A stretch of DNA of 64,000 nt from Streptomyces sp. CA-210063 (GTDB lineage Bacteria > Actinomycetota > Actinomycetes > Streptomycetales > Streptomycetaceae). The translations under genes were made by a program, and so were the position numbers. This document shows positions 1 to 8,687 of the stretch, piece after piece (the stretch's first letter is position 1; each line of letters starts with the position of its first letter). The notes below the pieces were generated by a model. It made no database searches. It saw only the letters and a program-made list of their open reading frames with translations, and was not told where the DNA came from. The stretch spans positions 3,968,001 to 4,032,000 of the forward strand of contig NZ_CP102512.1 in the NCBI RefSeq assembly GCF_024612015.1, written 5' to 3'.

Positions 1-683
1 CGGCCTAGGGCGGACGCCCGGCCTAGGGCGGACATCCGCCTCCAGCCGGTCCCGGTGCTGGTCCCGGTCCCGGTGCTGGTCCCGGTCCCGGTGCTGGTCC
101 CAGCCCCGAACCCGGCCTGGGCCCCGGTATCGGACCGGACCCTGCCCCGGACCTGGTCGGGGCCCCGGACCGGACCCTGCCCCTGGCCCCAGGCCCAGGG
201 CCTGGGGCCAGGGGCCTGGGGCAGGGGCCTGGGGCCTGGGGCAGGGGCCTGGGGCCTGGGGCAGGGGCCTGGGGCAGGGCCTGGGGCAGGGCCTGGGGCA
301 GGGCCTGGGCCCAGGGCCCCCGCCACAGTCTCGGCCCCGGTCTCAGCCCGGACCTTGGCCCGGTCTCGGCCCCTGGACCCGGTCCAGGCCGGTGCCGGCC
401 ACCTCAGCCGACTCCCCCGTCACCCGCCTTCAGCCGGTCCCGCTCTGGGCCTTGGTCTCGGCCCCGGCCGGTGACCGGTGACCGGTGACGGCGGTCACCT
501 CAGCCGAGTCCCCCCGTCACCGACCCCCGCCGGTCCGGTCTCGCCCCGGCCGACGGCCACCTGAGCCGACTCCCCCGTCGCCCACCCCAACCGGTCCCAC
601 TCCCTCCCCCGGCCGACGGCCACCTCAGCCGACTCCCCCGTCGCCCACCCCCCGTCCTCCCTCAGCCGCCCTCGCCGGCCCCC
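1..683. repeat. Minisatellite-rich noncoding region downstream of the sigma factor gene
   Basis: I see no credible gene here; the open frames are products of repetitive G/C-rich sequence. Visible repeats are: CGGCCTAGGGCGGAC at 1-15 and 20-34; three exact tandem copies of an 18-bp unit (GGTCCCGGTGCTGGTCCC) at 48-101; GGGGCCTGGGGCA-type units across about 195-315 with G-quadruplex-like G-runs; and four imperfect copies of a unit built around CACCTCAGCCGACTCCCCC near 400, 496, 558 and 621. The last two of these belong to a 45-bp block repeated with a 63-bp period. Confidence 0.75.
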
Positions 684-2018
684 TCAGTCCCCCTCCTCCG
701 CCCGCGCCAGCAGCAGGGCCCGCTCCCGCTCGTTCCGCGCCAGGTCGGCCGCCCGTAGGAACTCGGCGCGGGCCTCGGCCCTGCGCCCGAGCCGCCGTAG
801 CAGGTCCCCGCGCACACTCGGCAGCAAGTGGTAGTCGCGGAGGGCGGGTTCGGCGGCCAGGTGGTCCACGATCTCCAGGGCGGGGCCCGGGCCGTCCGCC
901 ATCGAGACGGCGACCGCACGGTTCAGCTCCACCACGGGGGACGGGGAGCGGGCGACGAGCAGGGCGTACAGGGTGGCGATCCGGCTCCAGTCCGTCTCCT
1001 CGTACGTGTGGGCTTGGGCGTGGCACGCTGCGATCGCGGCCTGGAGGGCGTACGGGCCCGGCGCGCCCGTGGCGGTGGCGGTGGCGCGGCCGAGGGCGGT
1101 GAAGCCGCGGGCGATGAGGAGGCGGTTCCAGCGGCGGCGGTCCTGGTCCTTCAACAGGACCGGCTCCCCGGAGGGTCCCGTGCGGGTGGCGGCCCGCGAC
1201 TCCTGGAGCTCCAAGAGGGCCACCAAGCCGTGTACTTCGGGTTCCTTGGGCATCAACTGGGCGAGGACACGGGCGAGTCGGAGGGCGTCCTCGCAGAGGG
1301 CGGGGCGCAGCAGGTCGTCGCCGGCGGTGGCCGCGTACCCCTCGTTGAAGATCAGGTAGATGACCTCCAGCACGGAGGCGAGGCGGGCATCGCGGTCGGG
1401 GCCGTAGGGGACCTCGAAGGCGACGGCCTTGGCGGCGAGGGTGCGTTTGGCGCGCACGATGCGCTGGGCGATCGTCGCCTCGGGGGCCAGGAAGGCGCGG
1501 GCGATCTCGGTGGTGGTCAGGCCGCCGAGGAGGCGGAGGGTGAGCGCGATGCGGGCCTCGGCGGAGAGCACCGGGTGGCAGGCCGTGAAGACGAGGCGGA
1601 GCAGGTCGTCGTCGATGTCGTCCGGGTCGGACGGCTGATCGAGATACGGCCCCGCCGCCTCCAGGTCCCGGCCCACCTCCGCCAGCTTCCGCGCATACCG
1701 CTCCCGGCGGCGCACGAGGTCGATCGCCCGGTGCTTGGCCGTGGTCATCAGCCAGGCGCCCGGGTTGTCCGGCACCCCGTCCCGAGGCCACTGCTCCAGC
1801 GCCACGACCAGCGCGTCCTGCGCCAGCTCCTCCGCGATACCGACGTCCCGCACGATCCGCGCGACCCCGGCGATGAGCCGGGGCGACTCCATCCGGAAGA
1901 CGGTTTCGATGGCCGTGCCGGGTTCCGAATCCGAGGTGAGGGTGGGGGTGGAGTCGGAATCCGGGGTGGGGGCGGGATCGGAATCCGGGGTGGGGCCGGT
2001 GGTGGGCTGTGGGGTCAC
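684..2018 (-). CDS. ECF sigma factor with C-terminal TPR-like extension (ECF42-like)
   Basis: Probable extracytoplasmic-function sigma factor of 444 aa. Region 2 is visible near residues 38-115 (VGIAEELAQDALVVALEQW, then AWLMTTAKHRAIDLVRRR). Region 4 follows near residue 155 (LRLLGGLTTTEIARAFLAPE). The roughly 230-residue C-terminal extension (YLIFNEGYAA, WNRLLIARGFTALGR, AIAACHAQAHTYEETDW) is typical of the ECF42/DUF6596 group, in which the extension is thought to replace an anti-sigma factor. A YciI/DGPF gene lies 43 bp upstream and reads toward it, the usual partner of this group. The first 37 residues are a degenerate Thr-Pro-Asp-Ser repeat not expected in the family, so translation may start nearer residue 38. 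Confidence 0.9.
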   Translation of the reverse strand: MTPQPTTGPTPDSDPAPTPDSDSTPTLTSDSEPGTAIETVFRMESPRLIAGVARIVRDVGIAEELAQDALVVALEQWPRDGVPDNPGAWLMTTAKHRAIDLVRRRERYARKLAEVGRDLEAAGPYLDQPSDPDDIDDDLLRLVFTACHPVLSAEARIALTLRLLGGLTTTEIARAFLAPEATIAQRIVRAKRTLAAKAVAFEVPYGPDRDARLASVLEVIYLIFNEGYAATAGDDLLRPALCEDALRLARVLAQLMPKEPEVHGLVALLELQESRAATRTGPSGEPVLLKDQDRRRWNRLLIARGFTALGRATATATGAPGPYALQAAIAACHAQAHTYEETDWSRIATLYALLVARSPSPVVELNRAVAVSMADGPGPALEIVDHLAAEPALRDYHLLPSVRGDLLRRLGRRAEARAEFLRAADLARNERERALLLARAEEGD

Positions 2019-2061
2019 AGCCCACCATCAGACACCCGGAGGGCACCCCTGCCAAGCAGGC

Positions 2062-2418
2062 TCAGCCCTCCGTGATCTCCCGCACCTCACAGGTGACCGT
2101 CCAGTGCTCCTCGTGCACCTTCAGGAACCGCTTGGCCCACTCGACGGCTTCGGCCATGTCCTTGCACTGCATCAGCGCATAGCCCCCGACGACCTCCTTG
2201 GTCTCGGTGAACGGCCCGTCGGTCACCGACAGTTCCCCGCCCTCCCAACGCACCCTCTTCCCCTGCGCGGTCGGCAGCAGCCCGGCCGTGTCGAGCATGA
2301 CCCCCGCCTTGGTGATCTCCTCCAGCAGATCCCCCATCCGCTGCATCAGCTCGGGGCTGGGGCCCTCGGCGGGGGCGGTCTTCTCGTCGATCCGGACCAT
2401 CGACAGATAGCGCGGCAT
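2062..2418 (-). CDS. YciI-family (DGPF domain) protein
   Basis: Small 118-aa protein of the YCII-related/DGPF family, a dimeric alpha/beta-barrel fold. The diagnostic DGPFTETKEVVGGYALMQ segment is present, with the N-terminal MPRYLSMVRIDE strand before it. A GAAGGAG ribosome site precedes the ATG. It reads directly into the ECF42-like sigma gene after 43 bp, so the two are probably co-transcribed. DGPF genes are regular neighbours and predicted targets of ECF42 factors. The biochemical activity of this family in such operons is not established. Confidence 0.9.
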   Translation of the reverse strand: MPRYLSMVRIDEKTAPAEGPSPELMQRMGDLLEEITKAGVMLDTAGLLPTAQGKRVRWEGGELSVTDGPFTETKEVVGGYALMQCKDMAEAVEWAKRFLKVHEEHWTVTCEVREITEG

Positions 2419-2576
2419 GGTGACTCCTTCGATTCGCTACGGGTCAGCGGGGTCGCTCCCCGCCTCTCACCATGGCGTCGAACGAGCCCCGCCCGGATCG
2501 ACACGGCCGACGTACTTCTTCGGAGTGCTTCGAAGATTTCTTCCAGCGGGGCACCCGACCAGCCGGACGGCCCGGC

Positions 2577-3638
2577 TCACTTCAACGACTCCCACAGCTC
2601 GCCCGCCTCCGGCTCGTCCGCCACCACCCGGTTGGAGTCGTAGGGGGCCATGACGACCGGCATCATCACGGTCCTCGTGTCGTCCGACGACAGGCCCTTC
2701 AGGCTTTCGCCGAGACTCATCAGTTCCGTCAGGGAGTCCAGGCCGGTGTCGGTCGTGAGGCTGCCCGTGATGGCGTCGGCGACCTCGTAGAGCTGGGTGG
2801 GGTCGGACAACAGGTCCTTGGACGCGATCTGGTCCAGCAGGGCCTTGACCAGCTTCTGCTGGAGGCCTATGCGGCCGAGGTCGCTGCCGTCGCCGATGCC
2901 GTGGCGGGTGCGGGCGAGGGCCAGGGCCTGTTCGCCGTCCAAGTGGTGGGTGCCGGCCTTCAGTTCCAGGTGGCTGTCGTCGTCGGCGATGTCCTCGTCC
3001 GTCGTGACCGTGACGCCACCGAGGGCGTCGACGAGCTTCGCGAAGCCGGAGAAGTCGATCTCGACGTAGTGGTCCATGCGGACGTTCGTCATCGACTCGA
3101 CGGTCTTGACCGCGCAGACCGGGCCGCCGACCGCGAACGCGCTGTTGAACATCGCGTTGTACGCCACCGACGTCGAACCGCCCGACTCCAGCGGGCAGGA
3201 CGGCCTGGTGACCAGGGTGTCGCGGGGGATGCTGACGACCGTCGCCTCGGTGCGGCCCTCGTCGATGTGGACCACCATCGCCGTGTCCGAGCGGGCGCCC
3301 GAACCCTCGTCGCCGCCGCCGAGTTCGGCGTTCTCCTCGCCGCTGCGGGAGTCGGAGCCTAGGACGAGGATGTTCAGCGCGCCGCTCGGCAGCGGCGAGG
3401 CCGTGGCCGACGTGGAGGGCTCCGAAGAAGACCGGAGCTTCGCGGGGCGGTTGTCGCCGAGGGCGCTGTTGATGTCGACGCTCTTGATGTTGTCGTTGAG
3501 CCGCCAGAAGGCCCAGCCCGCCCCGCCCACGCCGACCACGAGGGCGCCGGCGAGCGTGAACCCGGCGAACTTCAGCCAGCGCCGCCGTCGGCCCCCGCCC
3601 CCGTCGTCGCCCCCGAACGCGCTTTCTTCACCATCCAC
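2577..3638 (-). CDS. LCP family (LytR-CpsA-Psr) cell-wall ligase
   Basis: 353-aa type II membrane protein. A short Gly/Arg-rich cytoplasmic tail is followed by one membrane span at about residues 24-46 (KFAGFTLAGALVVGVGGAGW), then an extracellular LCP domain from about residue 88 (LNILVLGSDSR). Conserved LCP elements include the Arg/Asp motif VVSIPRDTLV, the VDALGGVTV segment and LALARTRH. LCP proteins transfer undecaprenyl-linked glycopolymers such as teichoic acids onto peptidoglycan. It starts with GTG and has only a weak ribosome site. It stands alone between the YciI gene and the xylanase gene. Confidence 0.92.
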   Translation of the reverse strand: MDGEESAFGGDDGGGGRRRRWLKFAGFTLAGALVVGVGGAGWAFWRLNDNIKSVDINSALGDNRPAKLRSSSEPSTSATASPLPSGALNILVLGSDSRSGEENAELGGGDEGSGARSDTAMVVHIDEGRTEATVVSIPRDTLVTRPSCPLESGGSTSVAYNAMFNSAFAVGGPVCAVKTVESMTNVRMDHYVEIDFSGFAKLVDALGGVTVTTDEDIADDDSHLELKAGTHHLDGEQALALARTRHGIGDGSDLGRIGLQQKLVKALLDQIASKDLLSDPTQLYEVADAITGSLTTDTGLDSLTELMSLGESLKGLSSDDTRTVMMPVVMAPYDSNRVVADEPEAGELWESLK

Positions 3639-3741
3639 GCACAGGAACTTACGTCCGAATTGTTACGGACAGAACCTCCCGGCGGTATTCCTTCGGGAAT
3701 TCTCAGACTTCTCAGCCGCCGTGAAGAGCCCTCACGCGCCC

Positions 3742-5109
3742 TCAGCCCAGCGTCACCGTCGGCACCGGATTGCTGCCGCTCCAGGTGGCGTTGAAGCCGA
3801 AGCTCACCGAACCGCCGCTCGGCACGCTTCCGTTCCAGGAGACGTTCGTGCAGCTGACCGTCGTGCCGCTCTGGGCGCAGCTCGCGTTCCAGGCCTGACT
3901 GATCTGCTGGCCGGCCCCGAACGTCCAGTTGACGCGCCAGGAGGAGAGCGAGGATCCGGCGGCGCAGCTGATGGTGACGTTGCCCGTGAAGCCGGTGTTC
4001 CACTGGTTCGCCACGCTGTACGCCGCCGAGCAGCCGTCCGGGACCGGCGGCTCGGTCACCGTGCCGCCGAGCGCCGTCACGATGCCCTGGTACGCGGGTT
4101 TCGGCACGTAGTTCTCGTCGTACGGCGTCGCCGCGCCCTGGCCCGGGAAGGTGTCCGGGATCCAGGAGTCGGAGTCGGTGAAGCCCCAGACCGTGACGCC
4201 GGTGCAACGGGCCACCGCCACGCACGCCTTCACGACCGCCTCGTACTCGGTCCGCTGCTGCGCCAACTTGGCTGCCGTGGACGGCAGTTGCATCCGGATG
4301 TCGAGTTCCGTGATGGCCACGTCCACGCCCAGGTCGGCGAAGCGCTGGATGTTCTGTTGCAGGGTCGACGGCACCTGGCCCAGGATGAGGTGGGCCTGCA
4401 GCCCGACGCCGTCGATCGGGACGCCGCGTGCCTTCAGGTCCCTGACCAGGTTGTACAGGGCCGTGCTCTTCGCGTTGACGCCCTCGACGTTGTAGTCGTT
4501 GATGTAGAGCTTGGCGGCCGGGTCGGCGGCGCGGGCGGCGGTCAGGGCCTGGGCGATGTAGTCGGCGCCGAGGCCGTTGTACCAGAGGGTCTGGCGGTAG
4601 GTGCCGTCCTCGTTGAACGGTTCGTTCACCACGTCCCAGGCGGCCAACCGGCCCTTGTAGCGGCCGACTTCGAGCGCGATGTGGTCGTTCATCAACTGGC
4701 TGAGCTGCGCGGACGTCCAGGTGCCGTTGTCGAGCCAGCTGGGGTTCTGGCTGTGCCAGACGAGGGTGTGGCCGCGTACGTCCTGGTCGTGGGCCTCGGC
4801 GAAGTCGACGATTCTGTCGGCCTCGGTCCAGTTGAAGGTGCCCCGGGTGGGTTCGACGGAGCCCCACTTCATGGCGTTGCCGGGGGTGAGCCAGTTGAAC
4901 TCGCGGCCCGCGATCTCACCGTACGTGCCGGTGAGCTTGGAGCCGGTCACCGCGGTGCCGATCGCCTTGCCCTTGGCCGCCGCGAGGTCGCGCAGGGGCG
5001 GGTCGGCGGCGTGGGCGGCGGGGGCGGCGAGGAGCAGGGCGGCCGCGGCCGCTGTGGCCGTCAGCGCGGTGAGGAAGGTACTCAAGGAGGTGCTGAGAGC
5101 GGATCTCAT
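3742..5109 (-). CDS. Secreted endo-1,4-beta-xylanase, GH10 plus CBM2
   Basis: 455-aa secreted xylanase. A signal peptide with an AHA cleavage site covers residues 1-34. The GH10 catalytic domain spans about 38-340, with the acid/base Glu near residue 163 (WDVVNEPF) and the nucleophile Glu near 268 (AITELDIRM). A short linker leads to a C-terminal family 2 carbohydrate-binding module ([15 protein letters not shown] onward). The ATG at 5109 is chosen over the longer frame because it gives a clean signal peptide and a GGAGG site 8 bases upstream. A CGAAACTTTCG palindrome overlaps that ribosome site. It should supply xylo-oligosaccharides to the adjacent bxl uptake system. Confidence 0.95.
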   Translation of the reverse strand: MRSALSTSLSTFLTALTATAAAAALLLAAPAAHAADPPLRDLAAAKGKAIGTAVTGSKLTGTYGEIAGREFNWLTPGNAMKWGSVEPTRGTFNWTEADRIVDFAEAHDQDVRGHTLVWHSQNPSWLDNGTWTSAQLSQLMNDHIALEVGRYKGRLAAWDVVNEPFNEDGTYRQTLWYNGLGADYIAQALTAARAADPAAKLYINDYNVEGVNAKSTALYNLVRDLKARGVPIDGVGLQAHLILGQVPSTLQQNIQRFADLGVDVAITELDIRMQLPSTAAKLAQQRTEYEAVVKACVAVARCTGVTVWGFTDSDSWIPDTFPGQGAATPYDENYVPKPAYQGIVTALGGTVTEPPVPDGCSAAYSVANQWNTGFTGNVTISCAAGSSLSSWRVNWTFGAGQQISQAWNASCAQSGTTVSCTNVSWNGSVPSGGSVSFGFNATWSGSNPVPTVTLG

Positions 5110-5120
5110 TGCGGGTGCCT

Positions 5121-5133
5121 CCGAAAGTTTCGG
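5121..5133 (-). promoter_or_regulatory. Xylanase operator palindrome in the 5' leader
   Basis: Perfect 13-bp palindrome CCGAAACTTTCGG, overlapping the xylanase Shine-Dalgarno by two bases. The CGAAA/TTTCG box is the known shared element upstream of Streptomyces xylanase genes, so a repressor bound here could block transcription. A second inverted repeat, CGGTT-N4-AACCG, directly adjoins it at 5131-5144. Confidence 0.75.
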
Positions 5134-5158
5134 TTGTGCAACCGATTGACTTCGGAGG

Positions 5159-5187
5159 AGTGTGGAGGGCCGCGCCGCACTCGTCAA
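5159..5187 (-). promoter_or_regulatory. Probable xylanase promoter
   Basis: On the minus strand TTGACG (5187-5182) is followed after 17 bases by CACACT (5164-5159). The -35 is good and the -10 is weak. The predicted start near 5152 would place the CGAAACTTTCG operator in the early transcribed region. Confidence 0.45.
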
Positions 5188-5189
5188 TG

Positions 5190-5252
5190 CATCAGCACCA
5201 CTCTCGAAAACATCAGCACCACTCCCGCATGCATCAGCACCACACTCGTCAA
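5190..5252. repeat. Three 21-bp-phased direct repeats upstream of the xylanase promoter
   Basis: CATCAGCACCAC occurs at 5190, 5211 and 5232, spaced exactly 21 bp, that is about two helical turns. The array is flanked on both sides by CACTCGTCAA (5178-5187 and 5243-5252); the inner copy supplies the predicted -35 element. It lies immediately upstream of the promoter and ends at the bxlR stop codon. This is the geometry of a multi-site activator or repressor array. Confidence 0.7.
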
Positions 5253-6310
5253 ACCGCCGGAGGCACCCCCGTACTGCTCCGCACCACCAGGCTCGTCGCC
5301 AGCTCCACCCGCGTCGCCGCCGAGGACCCCTCCTGCCGCCCGAGGTCGAGCACCAGCCGGGCCGCCGCCTCGGCCATCTCCATCAGCGGCTGCCGTACGG
5401 TCGTCAGCGGCGGCCCCACCCAGCGGGCCACCGGAAGGTCGTCGAAGCCGACCACGCTCAGGTCCTCCGGGATGCGCAGCCCCAGCTCGCGGGCGGCCTC
5501 GTACAGGCCGAGCGCCTGGAGGTCGTTGCCGGCGAAGACGGCGGTGGGGCGGTCGGGACGGCGCAGGAGGTCCAGGCCCAGCCGGTAGCCGGTCTCGTGA
5601 TGGAAGTCGCCGGCCTTGAGCAGGCCTGAGTCGACCGGCAGTCCGGCGGTCTCCAGCGCGGCCCGGTAGCCGTCCACCCGGGCGCGGCTGCACATCATCC
5701 GCGAGGGCCCGCTGATGGCGCCGATGCGCCGGTGGCCGAGTTCGATCAGATGGCGGGTGGCGGCCAGGCCGCCCTGCCAGTTGGTGGCGCCGATCGAGGG
5801 GACGTCGTCGCCGGGGTCGCCCGCCGGGTCCATCACCACGAACGGGATGGACCTGCTGGTCAGCAGCGCGCGCTGGGACTCGTCGAGCCCGGACAGGACG
5901 AGGACGACCCCGTGCGGGCGGCGGGCGGCGACCTGGTCGGCCCAGGTGCGGCCGGGCGTGAGCCGGCCCGCGCTCTCGGAGAGGACGACGCTCAGGCCCT
6001 CCTCCCGCGCGATGTTCTCGACACCCCGGATGACCTCCATCGCCCAGGCGCTCTCCAGCTCGTGGAAGACCAGGTCGATGAGGGGGGACCGGGTCGCCTC
6101 GGCGCGCCGGCGGCGGTAGCCGTACGCGCGCAGCAGGTCCTCGACCCGGGTGCGGGTCGCGGGCGCCACGTCCGCACGGCCGTTGAGCACCTTCGAAACA
6201 GTCGGAGCGGAGACGCCGGCCTGGCGGGCGATCTCGGCGAGCGTCGCGGTCTGCGTCGACTGCGACACACGCGCTCTTGTCTGGGTTTCCTCAGGCTTCG
6301 CGGGCTTCAT
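5249..6310 (-). CDS. bxlR: LacI-family regulator of xylo-oligosaccharide use
   Basis: 353-aa LacI/GalR regulator. The N-terminal helix-turn-helix is [20 protein letters not shown], with hinge region [12 protein letters not shown], followed by a periplasmic-binding-protein-like sugar domain ([46 protein letters not shown]). The ATG at 6310 is preferred over the longer frame starting at 6433, because the extra 41 residues have no domain character and would overlap the promoter region. The gene is divergent from bxlEFGA and upstream of the xylanase gene, matching the BxlR locus of other Streptomyces. It probably represses both sides until xylobiose or a similar sugar is bound. Confidence 0.9.
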   Translation of the reverse strand: MKPAKPEETQTRARVSQSTQTATLAEIARQAGVSAPTVSKVLNGRADVAPATRTRVEDLLRAYGYRRRRAEATRSPLIDLVFHELESAWAMEVIRGVENIAREEGLSVVLSESAGRLTPGRTWADQVAARRPHGVVLVLSGLDESQRALLTSRSIPFVVMDPAGDPGDDVPSIGATNWQGGLAATRHLIELGHRRIGAISGPSRMMCSRARVDGYRAALETAGLPVDSGLLKAGDFHHETGYRLGLDLLRRPDRPTAVFAGNDLQALGLYEAARELGLRIPEDLSVVGFDDLPVARWVGPPLTTVRQPLMEMAEAAARLVLDLGRQEGSSAATRVELATSLVVRSSTGVPPAV

Positions 6311-6338
6311 GAGCGGGATCGTATCCCTGCGCGACCTC

Positions 6339-6367
6339 TTGACGAACCCTTTCGACGGCCATACGTT
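6339..6367 (+). promoter_or_regulatory. Probable bxlE promoter
   Basis: TTGACG (6339-6344), a 17-base spacer, then TACGTT (6362-6367): a good vegetative-type promoter. The expected start, about 6374, falls inside the operator-like repeats that follow. Confidence 0.65.
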
Positions 6368-6370
6368 CCC

Positions 6371-6421
6371 GGAACATTCGAAGTCCCATCCGAAACATTC
6401 GCACGTTCGAACATTCGCGAA
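6371..6421 (+). promoter_or_regulatory. Operator-like repeats before bxlE
   Basis: AACATTCG is repeated at 6373, 6394 and 6410, interleaved with the small palindromes GTTCGAAC (6405-6412) and TTCGCGAA (6414-6421). The position over and just downstream of the predicted start site suits a LacI-type repressor. The half-site differs from the CGAAA box at the xylanase gene but shares TTCG. Confidence 0.6.
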
Positions 6422-6431
6422 GGGTGCTCTC

Positions 6432-7793
6432 ATGGAGTCGAGTAGAGGTCAGGTCACCGGTGGCGGCACGGGCGGCCGGCCGTTCAGCAGGCGCTGGTTC
6501 CTCGGCGCCGGTTCCGCCTCGTTGTTCACCGCGGGCCTCGGCACCGGCCTCACCGCCTGCGGCTCCGGCGGTGGCGCGGGCGGCGACGGCAAGACGATCA
6601 CCGCGTTCGTGTACGGCGACGACGCGGTGAAGGTCCAGCAGGCGGGCGTCGACCGGTTCAACAAGTCGGCCGCCGCGAAGAAGGCCGGCGGCACGGTCAA
6701 GCTTCAGGAGGTCCCCGGCTCCGACTACTCCCCCAAGCTCCGTACGGCCATGGGCTCACCCAGCGCCCCGGACGTCTTCTTCAACTGGGGCGGTGGCTCC
6801 ATCAAGCCGTACGAGGAGGCCGGCAAGCTCGTCGACCTCACCGACATCATCGAGGGCGACCCGGTCCTCAAGAGCGGCTTCCTGCCCTCGGTCCTCGCCT
6901 CCGGCGACCTGGGGGGCCGCCACTACGGCATCCCCATGCGCGGTATGCAACCGGTGATCCTCTTCTACAACAAGGCCGTCTTCGCCGAGCACAAGCTCCA
7001 ACCCCCCACCACCTGGGACCAGTTGCTCGACAACAACGCCAAGCTGAAGAAGGCGAGGATCACCCCCTTCGCCCTCGGTGGCACCGACATCTGGCCCGAC
7101 CTGATGTGGCTGGAATACCTCGTCGACCGCATCGGCGGCCCCGAGGTCTTCAAGCGCATCCAGGACGGTGACGCCGAAGGCTGGGGCGACCCCGCCGTCC
7201 TCAAGGCCGCCGAACTGGTGAAGGAACTCATCGACGACGGCGCCTTCGGCTCCAAGTTCACCTCGGTGTCGTACGTCAACGGCGGCGCCCCCGCGGTCTT
7301 CGCGCGCGGCAAGGCGGCCATGCACCTGATGGGCTCCTGGGAGTACTCCACGCAGCTCGGCAAGTTCCCGGACTTCGCCAAGAAGAACCTGGGCTGGGCC
7401 GCCTTCCCGACCGTCGAGGGCGGCACGGGCGACGTCCGCAACGTCGTCGGCAACCCCACCAACTACTGGTCCATCAACGCCCGTACGAAGAACCAGGACC
7501 TGGCGATCGGCTTCCTCAAGGACTGCGCCTCGGAGGCGTACGCGCAGGCCCTCATCGACAACGGCGACGTCCCGACCACCTCGAACGCGGCCGCCCTCCT
7601 CTCCTCCGCGCCCAACCCCGAGTACGCGAAGTTCCAGTACGACATGGTGGAGAAGGCCCCGGCCTTCACGCTCTCCTGGGACCAGGCGCTCGGCGACGGA
7701 CTCGGCACCAAGATGCACACGGAGATAGGCAAGCTGTTCGCGGGGCAGTCGTCGCCGAGCGAGTTCGTGACGGCGTGCAAGGGGCTGAAGTGA
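6432..7793 (+). CDS. bxlE: ABC sugar transporter substrate-binding lipoprotein
   Basis: 453-aa family 1 extracellular solute-binding protein. A twin-arginine-like SRRWFLG motif and hydrophobic core lead to the lipobox LTAC near residue 41, so it is probably an exported lipoprotein. The mature part has the usual sugar-binder layout ([46 protein letters not shown]). The ATG at 6432 is chosen because it gives this leader and has a GAAGGG site. It is first in the bxlEFGA unit. By position and family it should capture xylobiose or xylo-oligosaccharides; the ligand is inferred from context. Confidence 0.9.
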   Translation: MESSRGQVTGGGTGGRPFSRRWFLGAGSASLFTAGLGTGLTACGSGGGAGGDGKTITAFVYGDDAVKVQQAGVDRFNKSAAAKKAGGTVKLQEVPGSDYSPKLRTAMGSPSAPDVFFNWGGGSIKPYEEAGKLVDLTDIIEGDPVLKSGFLPSVLASGDLGGRHYGIPMRGMQPVILFYNKAVFAEHKLQPPTTWDQLLDNNAKLKKARITPFALGGTDIWPDLMWLEYLVDRIGGPEVFKRIQDGDAEGWGDPAVLKAAELVKELIDDGAFGSKFTSVSYVNGGAPAVFARGKAAMHLMGSWEYSTQLGKFPDFAKKNLGWAAFPTVEGGTGDVRNVVGNPTNYWSINARTKNQDLAIGFLKDCASEAYAQALIDNGDVPTTSNAAALLSSAPNPEYAKFQYDMVEKAPAFTLSWDQALGDGLGTKMHTEIGKLFAGQSSPSEFVTACKGLK

Positions 7794-8683
7794 CGCTCAC
7801 GGTCGACAAACGGCCGACCGCCTCCGCGAGGGGATCGCGCGCGGGCCGTCCGCACGCCGCCTGGGCCCTCCCCGGCGTTCTCTTCTTCACCTTCTTCGCG
7901 GTCGTCCCGATGGCCCTGGCCCTGTATCTCTCCTTCACCAGCTGGGACGGCCTGGGCGACCCGCGACCGGTCGGCCTCGACAACTGGAAGAAGCTCCTCG
8001 ACGACCCCCGGATGACGCAGTCCCTCTGGCTGACCGTCGTCCTGACCGTCGCCAGCTGGGCCTTCCAGACGGTCGTCGCCCTGCTGCTCGGTGTCTGGGC
8101 GGCGGGCCGCCAGCGCCACCGCGCGGTCCTCTCCGCGATCTTCTTCGTGCCGTTCCTGCTCTCCTCCACCGCCATCGCGATCCTCTTCTACTCCCTCCTG
8201 GACCCGAATTTCGGCATCATCCAGAAGGACACCCTGGGCTCGCAGAGCGGCGCGTTCCTCGCGATCGTCTTCGTCGGCGGCTGGCAGTTCATCCCCTTCC
8301 ACACGCTGATCTACCAGGGCGGGGCCCGCCAGATCCCCGAGGTCCTCTACCAGGCGGCCGCCATCGACGGCGCCGGCCGCTACCGCCAGTTCTTCTCGAT
8401 CACGCTCCCGCAGCTGCGCCACACCATCACCACGTCCACGGTCCTGATGGTCGTCGGCTCACTGACGTACTTCGAGACGGTCCTGATCCTCACCAAGGGC
8501 GGCCCCGGCACGGACACCGCGATCCTGCCGTACCTGATGTACGAGGCGGGCTTCAAGACGTACGACTTCGGCTACGCCAGCGCCATCGCGTCGTTCCTGG
8601 TCATCGCGGCCACCGGCCTCTCGCTGGTCCTGGTCCGGCTGACGGGCTTCGGCACCATGCGCAGTACGCGCGAAGGGATGTGA
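7790..8683 (+). CDS. bxlF: ABC sugar transporter permease
   Basis: 297-aa integral membrane permease of the MalF type. Six membrane spans are apparent (first [20 protein letters not shown]). The cytoplasmic EAA loop is [16 protein letters not shown] followed by ITLP, the site of contact with the ATPase. The GTG start at 7790 overlaps the bxlE stop by four bases (GTGA) with an AAGGGG ribosome site, which argues for translational coupling. There is no ATPase gene in the locus, so a shared MsiK-type ATPase encoded elsewhere is expected, as in other Streptomyces sugar importers. Confidence 0.9.
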   Translation: MTLTVDKRPTASARGSRAGRPHAAWALPGVLFFTFFAVVPMALALYLSFTSWDGLGDPRPVGLDNWKKLLDDPRMTQSLWLTVVLTVASWAFQTVVALLLGVWAAGRQRHRAVLSAIFFVPFLLSSTAIAILFYSLLDPNFGIIQKDTLGSQSGAFLAIVFVGGWQFIPFHTLIYQGGARQIPEVLYQAAAIDGAGRYRQFFSITLPQLRHTITTSTVLMVVGSLTYFETVLILTKGGPGTDTAILPYLMYEAGFKTYDFGYASAIASFLVIAATGLSLVLVRLTGFGTMRSTREGM

Positions 8684-8687
8684 CGGA

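Noticed and set aside
195..315. Replication origin or telomere-like sequence
   Set aside because: The G-rich repeats lack DnaA boxes and the palindrome series of Streptomyces telomeres, and core genes show that this is an interior region.
55..1102. Long plus-strand frames rich in Pro, Gly and Arg
   Set aside because: They follow the minisatellite and the antisense of the sigma factor gene; no ribosome site, no domain, composition set by repeats.
5184..5693. Minus-strand frame across the bxlR end and the xylanase upstream repeats
   Set aside because: It is a shadow of bxlR in another frame; its SVVLMH-type ending only reflects the 21-bp repeats.
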